The translations under genes were made by a program, and so were the position numbers. A stretch of DNA of 64,000 bases from Amoebophrya sp. A120 (lineage: Eukaryota > Sar > Dinophyceae > Syndiniales > Amoebophryaceae): assembly GCA_905178155.1 (NCBI GenBank), contig CAJINV010000002.1, forward strand, positions 9,556,931-9,620,930, in the 5' to 3' direction. Numbering within the stretch: position 1 is the first letter of the stretch; each line of letters opens with the position of its first letter. The notes beneath the pieces were generated by a model. It saw only the letters and a list, made by a program, of their open reading frames with translations. It did no database searches and was not told the DNA's origin. This document shows positions 57,488 to 64,000 of the stretch, piece after piece.

Positions 57488-58590
57488 CGGGTGATGATCT
57501 AGTGAGCAGCAAGAGCCTCGATCGAATGTATGAGAGAGAAGGTAACGTTGTTGTGCTCATCTCTTTGTAACAACGGAACGGCATCAGCTGCTCTCTAGTA
57601 GGGACCAGCGGGATGGAATTTTAGATGTGAGCAAAAAGGGCATGCTAGACTGAAAAACTTATTTCCATGATAGAGGACTAACTGAGATTTTTACCAGCGT
57701 GATTTTTATCATTTGTCGAAACAATTCCCTTTCCCCGTGCCATCTTTTATCTCACTTTGCGGATTGTCTTTTTTCACCGTTGCATTTGTCATGAGCAGGA
57801 ATAAAGAAGTAGGAGCCAAAGTATCGCTGTCATGGTCGCATCCGACTACCAATAGTGGGACCTTGTTTTCATGTGAGTTCACATGAGGAGCAACGCGCAA
57901 CTGCAGCATGGTGCTCTTTTGCATCACAATAGCAAAGCGATACGAACGGGCAAGCGGTAGATTTGTGATGACAGATCATGTAGTTTTGTGCTAAGGGAGG
58001 GTGGAATTTCTTTTGACAGTGATCCGTACCGGAGCGACGGGGAAATCATGCTGCGACGCGCGGCGCTCTATGCACGGTAAGGACTGGGTCAGGGTCAAGG
58101 ATGAAAGCGCGCTATTTTTTATCAAGCTCAGCGCGTTTTAAGATTTGCGAGTCATTGCCGCTGCGAAGAAGATTGTGATGCAAGGTCGCAAATACAAGCA
58201 GCGCGGGGAGATATGAACGCCTTTTGATGTGTTCTTCCAGCTACTTATGCATGTCGAATTTTATTCAGTATCTGTGGAACCGTGCGCGTGCCTTGCACAA
58301 ATTAGGAATACAGGTGTAGCACGATAAGGCGCAACCGACAGTGCTGTGGGATAATATGTTGCATGTGGGAAGAGCACGGCGAAGATTGAAGTTTTTCCTG
58401 TTGACCCTGACATGTTTTTTCTATTGGATACGCTCTTTGAGGGCCTGCGGCAGCTTACCAAAATGAAAATTGTCCCCAGCTTAGTGATGCGTTTGAAAAA
58501 CCCAACCAGACGGATACTTGGTTCGAACTCCAGAAGAAGTTTCGGTCAAAATATCACGTACGTAGGCAGGCTTCATGTTTTGTGGTGAGT
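57488..58590 (+). CDS. Possible multi-exon gene upstream of repeat protein
   Basis: Three short coding-like segments with canonical splice borders: 57488-57541 (DDLVSSKSLDRMYERE, then GTAACG), 58020 to about 58077 (between TTTTGACAG and GTAAGG), and about 58373-58590 (KIEVFPVDPDMFFLLDTLFE, ending LHVLW and a TGA). The third looks most like protein. Phases between them were not made fully consistent, so this may be one gene, parts of two, or a 5' extension of the next gene. No domain recognised. Confidence 0.3.
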
Positions 58591-61500
58591 GTGCCTCCTG
58601 CACCTGCACCTACAAGCACAAGTTTCTGGGGAGGACCACGTGCGCGCATTTTTTGCGCTGGTTTGTTCGTACTTTTAGCACAGAAGCAGGCTATTCATCT
58701 GGTAAGCCTGGTGCTTTGTGTCATAGGTCGGGGGACAATTTTTAGGGCGATACGATTGGGAGAAGCCCAGCTGTCTAAAATTCAGCCGATCAGTACAACG
58801 GTGAACCCGCTGCAACAGGACACGGATGAGGATTGCTTGCACACGTTTAAGATTTTGGCGCAGACTACTACGAAGTGCATGCATCCTATTCATGACGCTG
58901 AAACCTGTGAGTACGCGGCCAAGGTCTGCAATCAGGCTCCGCTGGGGGTTTCAGGCACTCCTGCGGGTCCGCTTACATTCCATTCGACGACACCTGTGAG
59001 CGTGACCGCTTACCAGGGGTGCACGGTGACGCGCAACGCTTTGGTTCCTGCGGACGATCGAATTGTCCGTTTCGGCGGCGCGCCGGGCACGAGCGCTTCG
59101 CAACAAACCTCCTTTGGTGCTGCAGCCGATCCAAGCGTAAAGCACATTTGCTTCAAAAGCGATCACATCGGACAAGGCAAGTTTACCCTCCTTGGTCGGT
59201 CATCGGCCGCAGTAGGGACCAAGGGGTTCTACCCTGCTGACTCGACAGCCATTCCGCAATGTCAAATCGGTTTTGACGCACCCGCGCGCTACTGCAATCC
59301 GGGGAACATGACACAAATGCCTCCGATTGGGCTCGTCAGCAGCCTCAGTTCCGTGACTCCCCAACTTCCTCCAGCCACTGCGCCCGCCTCCTATCTGTAT
59401 CGCAGTTGCCTTGTGGAGGGCCTGGCGAACTCTCAGGCGAAACAGCTGAACATCCTCTCTGAGTTCAGTACCACCGCCACGGCTACCAAAGAACAATTCA
59501 AGTACGGGTATTTGGGGAACAATGCTGCGTTACACCACAACCTTGGTGCCCCTGCCACTGAGAACCTGGGTCCGGAGACGAATCTGGTCCGGAGCATTTG
59601 CATGGCCCGAGTGCCACGGGGCGCTTTTGAAGTGATGGGCACGACGAGCGAGCAGTGTCATCCCGCCTTTGACGTGAATTCGACGGATTGCAACTCTTGG
59701 AACGCCGCAAAAGTTTTTGGCACCGGACTCGCTGACGTTGTTACCACCGCTGCGAATCAACCGTCACGTTTGAACTGGGAAGTGGTATCGGACGCCGGTT
59801 CCACCAAAGTGCCGGCGACCACTCGCGGCTTCAGTGTGAGCCCGGTCGGTTTGAATCCTTCCCTGGGTGGCGGGAAGGTTGGCTGTTACGTCAACGTCAA
59901 AAATGACGCCGTGTCCGGCGAGGTTTTGAGCGCTGTCGCCACGCGCACCGCTTCCTACGCGAAGAACATGGACGCGAAAGCCCGGTCCGTCTGTCTGCGG
60001 AGCCAGGTCTGCAGTTCCGGGACGTACGAAGTCTTACCGCCGGGACGCCAGTGCGCGTACGGGTTTGCAGCGAAGGTTTCGACAACAGGAGCGAATACGT
60101 TCGCGCACGTGGAAGCCGAGATCTATTCGGACTGCTTAGTGTCGTTGGGGCCTATCGGCAGCGGGATGGATCTGCAGCGGCATGTGGACCCGTTGTCGAC
60201 TGCGGGTGATGTGGTGATTGACGCGCGAACCATGCAGGTGGCCGTGATCGCGACAGACGGGATACCCGGTTTGTACCAACACGCCGTGTGCCACCGCGTT
60301 CTGCCATGTGGCGACAAAAACGTGGAAGTGCTTCCCTACGGCTCACAGTGCGCGGTGGATTTCCTTACCAGCGCCGTCGCTTTGACCACGACCACGCTCA
60401 CTGCCCTGGAAAGCGATATCAAAGGCTCCTGTTTCAAGCAGAGTAACTTTGTTAATTTTAATACGACATTTGATGCAAACTTGTTGGACACCGCCACTGG
60501 GACCGCCTTCTGGGCAGCTCAGGCAGCCGGCCGACCTGGTCACGTGGCACTCCGACAGCAGGCAGCGGGTTCCATCGACACTATGACCCTGGACCAGCGC
60601 GTAGAGGATTATCCGATTTGTCTCACCTCGCGGCAGTGTACGGATGCCACGGTCGCCGGTGCCACAGTGCCGGCGGAGATTCTTTCCCCGGGGCAGACGT
60701 CGTGCAAGTCCGGCGCCCAAGGCGGGTTCGAGTTGAATGCAGTAGAGTGTGCCGGTGTGCGTACGGCTTGCGGTGTGCTGGGCTCTGAGATGGAGGTGTT
60801 CCATCGGGATGACATGCCGCTCGGGTGCAGCGTGCTGGGGAATTTTGCCGCAGTGCAAACTGGCGACGAGGAAAGCACGGTGTTGGTTTACAATTATGGC
60901 GGTGCACTTTACAAGTCCAAGAAAATTTTGCCGCGTTTGATGGAAAACAAGCTGAAAACCCGCCGAGTGTGCCGCCGCGATTCGACGCCAGGGGCGACTT
61001 CCGCGCATACCTGTGCGCACGACCTTGCCCGGCTCCTGCAGTACGCCCCGCAACCGGGAATGTCGGACCGCGCGAGCATGGTCGTGTCGAAGACAGTATT
61101 CCGTGTGAGAACGTTCGCCTCCCACATTCATATTTTCATATTTTCTCTTCACCAGTCCCAGTCGCTCGCTCGGAGTAAGAAAAAGAATAAAGTAGGGAGT
61201 ACCTCCTGAGTGATATTTTCATTTTCCATGTAGGTCCGTCTCGGTAGCAGGAGCAGGAGCATGAAGGTGTGCGATGCGCGCACCCGAGAGAGGTACCTAC
61301 TGTGTCGCACAGTGGCCTTGGAGTGCTCTTGCATTCAGCTTTTGTGTTTATTCATGCTCTAATCCTCGCAATCGTTCGGGATCAGAAAGTAGCTCTGAGA
61401 TGCTGGCAAACTACTCGCTAATCGAGACGACTGCGCCTCTGCAGGCCGAAACTTGTCATTTAGAGCCTGCAGAGTTTGCTTGGGATGGGTTTTCGGTTTT

Positions 61501-62926
61501 TATTCCTTACATCCAAACTTAGACTTAGATCTTGATCGTGTCTATGTTAAGGGGGGACGTTTTCGCATAGGATAAGTTGCGGGCTCGCCCGCCGCCGAAG
61601 TGGGTGTTGCAAGTCAGTACTATAAGACCGGCGGGACCAACACGCTCGTTCATTTCGTTCTTCTGGATCGCAACCCTCTTCCGGCGTACGAGGGGTGCAT
61701 GGATGTCGTGAGCTTCGCCGTTGGAACAGCATCTTTGACAGATGTCGCCTTCACGGGTACGGCGACACCTCGCTCAGCATCTTACGTAGCCTCAGAAAAA
61801 GGCGTCTCTTCGATGTGTGGCAAGACTGAGCTTGTTCAACGTGTTGCATGTGACGTTCCGCACTCTTTTTTTCGATCTCTGAAGATGAAAAGTGCAAAGT
61901 TTCGTCGCAGTCGTGATTGTATGTGGCACGAGGAGAGTGATCCTAACCCACTTCGTGATATGGAAATGTGAGTGCCTGCGACGCAATAAAGAACTAGCGC
62001 CCATTAATATTTTGCCAAACGAAAAGCAAATCAAAAGCAGCGCACGTCGTACAAAGCTCTGTCTTTGTCCCTAGACATTTTTTTTTCGTTTGATAATTAG
62101 TAAACACGCAAGCGAAAACCTCTAACAACGGGTTCGCAGTTTACCGGCCCAACCTCGCTTATGACGCCACCGCGATGACTGGGACCGTCACCGCATCCCC
62201 TGTCGTTTTGTACTACAAGTTCGATGTAGCTACGAATGCATTGAAGACCGAACTTGCCGTCTTCACAAACAAGTGCGTGTCCATGGCGCATGTCACACTT
62301 GGGTTCAAATTTTTGAACGCTGCCAGTGGAACTGTTGTTGCTTACACCGTTTTGGATGACAAGTTCTACACTGTGCAGGCCCTGACAGGTTCGCAAGACA
62401 CCCTGGTGATGACGTTCTACACGGATAACCTGTGCGAGGTGCCATTCAGCGCGGCAGGGGCTCTTACGGGTGGCGTACGTCAATGACGATTGAAGCATCC
62501 AATTCAAAAGTGGCTTTCTGCATGTCGATGCTTTTTCTGCTGCAATTAATCGATAGATAAGGAAGTAGAAGGTGAGGGTCGTCTGTTGGTGCATAGCAAA
62601 ATCCTTGTAGTGTTTGCCCTTGCGAAGTGATCATCAAGAGCTTTAGTGTAGTGGAATGTTGACGAGAGGGGCGCTCGAATATGCCGAATCAATTCACAAA
62701 TTAGGAGAGATGCCACTTGCATCCTGAGCTTTTGAAGATAAACACAGACGTGTCTCTTGCTTGCTTCCGGTAGATGGTGGAAGCATCGATGTGTTACATG
62801 CAATTATTGCCAGTTTTGGATGGACAAGATTTTTTGTTTGCAGAGATCACGGCTACGGATGTGCCGTCCTTCTCGGAGCAAGTTCCATCACAAGTGTACC
62901 GCATTGAAGATCGCCCGTACGCTTGA
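58582..62926 (+). CDS. Cysteine-rich tandem-repeat protein, four exons, about 1,085 aa
   Basis: Exons by hand: about 58582-61096, 61580-61849, 62101-62478, 62844-62926; the three junctions agree in phase. There is no ATG at the left end of the first exon, so a 5' exon is missing. The protein carries at least four to five loose repeats of roughly 110-170 residues, each with a cysteine pair and a core like YEVLPPGRQCAYGF, VEVLPYGSQCAVDF, FEVMGTTSEQCHPAF and AEILSPGQTSCKSG, preceded by a CHR or CLR motif. The later exons read VGVASQYYKTGGTNTLVHFV and VLYYKFDVATNALKTELAVF; the C-terminus is VYRIEDRPYA. The disulfide-type pattern suggests a secreted or surface protein. No known family recognised. 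Confidence 0.65.
61097..61579. mobile_element. Introner in intron 1 of repeat-protein gene
   Basis: 483 nt. The left end TATTCCGTGTGAGAACGTTC aligns with the reversed right end TATCCTATGCGAAAACGTCC. The target copies are eroded (GACAG, AGTTG). Removal restores frame, joining VSKT to AGSPAAEVGVAS. Confidence 0.7.
61850..62100. mobile_element. Decayed introner forming a GT-AG intron
   Basis: 251 nt, canonical GTGACG ... ATTAG. The right end is still a typical introner terminus: reversed it reads TATCAAACGAAAAAAAAATG then TCTAGGG, like the element at 41439. The left end no longer matches. The AG comes from what would have been the target copy ATTAG. Confidence 0.5.
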
Positions 62927-63627
62927 ACTCGAAAGCATTTGCATCGCAAAGCTTCCCAACGTAAACATTCAGTATCTTGTGCATGCTCGCAACACAAAAA
63001 CAAATCCTCGCCACGAATGGAAGCAAAAACTTGTTGGAAAAAGACTCACCAAGATCGGGACTTGTTACCCAGGGGCAACAAGCTGTTTGCCTCACCTAGA
63101 ATCTCAAGCCAAAAAGCCCCCCTAGCTGCATTTGTTGCGTCACTTTTTGTCTACCTTCACGCATACCACTACCCCGAGGGGTGATGGATCCCGAAAAAAA
63201 TGCGAGACAAATGATGTGAGGATAATGGCGAAAAAAACTTCGGATTCGGGGCGCTCGAGGGTGTTGGTGGTGGCTTCGGTCGGCTCGACTGCGCGACCTG
63301 GAAGCCTGGCGGAAAGGGTTCCAAAGGGTTGCATTTGTAGTCGCGCTCGGGTCAGCAAGACAAAAGGTTTTCATTTGTGGTTATCTCACAGGTTGCGGTT
63401 GTGGTTGTGTGCGAATTAGCAAGACAGGAAGTTATTTCCGCTGGAAGCTTTGCATCAGAAACTTGTCGTAGTTCTGGGTGTCTGGGTGCGCTTTTTCTGT
63501 CCGATAAAGTCGAGTTCGCGGTCACTGGCTCGTTGATATCACGTAGAAAGAGCAGTGTCCGGCTCCCGTTGCCTACTTACAGCAATTCACAGGGAACACA
63601 GGAGATCCGTTCCATCTCTGTCTTTGA
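62927..63627. other. Intergenic region
   Basis: About 700 bp; no supported gene. It should hold the start signals for the last gene. Confidence 0.5.
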
Positions 63628-64000
63628 ATGTGTATGCATGATGAAGACAACTTCGCGTGTTGCGTAGCGCTTGCGAGAAAGTACATTGCGTCCTTTCGGA
63701 ACAAATGCATGATTTTGGACGAAAGCGAAGCTCTTCTTCCGCGAAAGGCAGTGCCTCAGGCTGAATCTGGGCGTGGTAATCGGACACTCTCTTTTTTTGG
63801 CGATCGCTTGCTGCAAACGCTGGAATCAATTACGTTGACGAAAAATTCCAGACGAGACGTGTGGCCGTTTCGAAAACCAAAAACGTTTTTCAGGTACCGT
63901 TTCTCGCCACTCCAGCGGGTGTTACTTAGTGCTTTTGTTCGGATAACTCTGCTGGCTGTAGTGATCCTCTTGTACTATTGTTTGATTCTGCGGTGCCAGC
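63628..64000 (+). CDS. Membrane-anchored protein, 5' part, runs off window
   Basis: Open from ATG 63628 (the codon before it in frame is a TGA) to the last base, 124 codons so far. The N-terminus is MCMHDEDNFACCVALARKY; a second ATG at 63709 (MILDESEALLPRK) is an alternative start. A basic stretch (RRDVWPFRKPKTFFRYRF) precedes a hydrophobic segment (LLSAFVRITLLAVVILLYYC, about residues 97-117), typical of a type II membrane anchor such as that of Golgi enzymes. The domain beyond lies outside the window, so no function is given. Confidence 0.6.
   Translation, partial: MCMHDEDNFACCVALARKYIASFRNKCMILDESEALLPRKAVPQAESGRGNRTLSFFGDRLLQTLESITLTKNSRRDVWPFRKPKTFFRYRFSPLQRVLLSAFVRITLLAVVILLYYCLILRCQ

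Noticed and set aside
1-64000. Dinoflagellate spliced-leader gene or tRNA genes
   Set aside because: I looked by eye for the conserved leader (CCGTAGCCATTTTGGCTC) and for tRNA box sequences and saw none; a covariance-model scan would be decisive.

Overview
The window looks like nuclear DNA of a compact-genome alveolate, most likely a syndinian dinoflagellate of the Amoebophrya type. This is inference from gene architecture, not from a marker gene. The supporting signs are: (1) from 14.3 kb to the end every credible gene lies on the + strand, as in dinoflagellate unidirectional gene blocks; (2) genes are multi-exon and many introns lack GT-AG ends; (3) many introns are flanked by 5-bp direct repeats and carry terminal inverted repeats (TIRs) that begin TAT, the hallmark of introner elements, which I recall being described from Amoebophrya.

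Layout. 0.3-3.5 kb: an internally deleted Ty1/copia retrotransposon (minus strand) with target duplication CGTCC. 3.66-12.28 kb: a complete copia element (minus strand) with near-identical LTRs, target duplication CCAAT, primer-binding site, polypurine tract, and gag and pol in one frame separated by a single TGA. 14.28-21.05 kb: a seven-exon gene for a cysteine-rich membrane protein (about 1,180 aa) holding four introners and, in its last intron, a 1.64-kb element with 72-bp TIRs. 21.8-23.3 kb: a small coiled-coil protein gene. 25.2-31.8 kb: a large acetyltransferase-like plus ankyrin protein. 32.8-33.4 kb: a 108-bp tandem array running into a 100-N assembly gap, then a palindrome. 33.7-36.9 kb: an ABCG half-transporter. 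37.8-39.2 kb: a catechol-O-methyltransferase-like enzyme. 39.9-41.8 kb: a taxilin-like coiled-coil protein built from five exons. 42.8-44.2 kb: a protein with a prolyl-tRNA-synthetase-type anticodon-binding domain and a C-terminal nuclear signal. 44.8-48.2 kb: two unrecognised genes. 49.0-51 kb: a calmodulin-like EF-hand gene with an 18-nt microexon between introns. 53.4-54.8 kb and 57.5-58.6 kb: poorly resolved genes. 58.6-62.9 kb: a cysteine-rich repeat protein. 63.6 kb to the end: the start of a membrane-anchored protein.

The genes do not form an obvious pathway. The most notable content is the introner invasion. At least twelve elements in six genes can be delimited to the base, and removing each element plus one target copy restores the reading frame. 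Several canonical GT-AG introns appear to be decayed forms of the same elements. Exon boundaries below were worked out by hand from frame, target duplications and splice sites; no transcript evidence was available.
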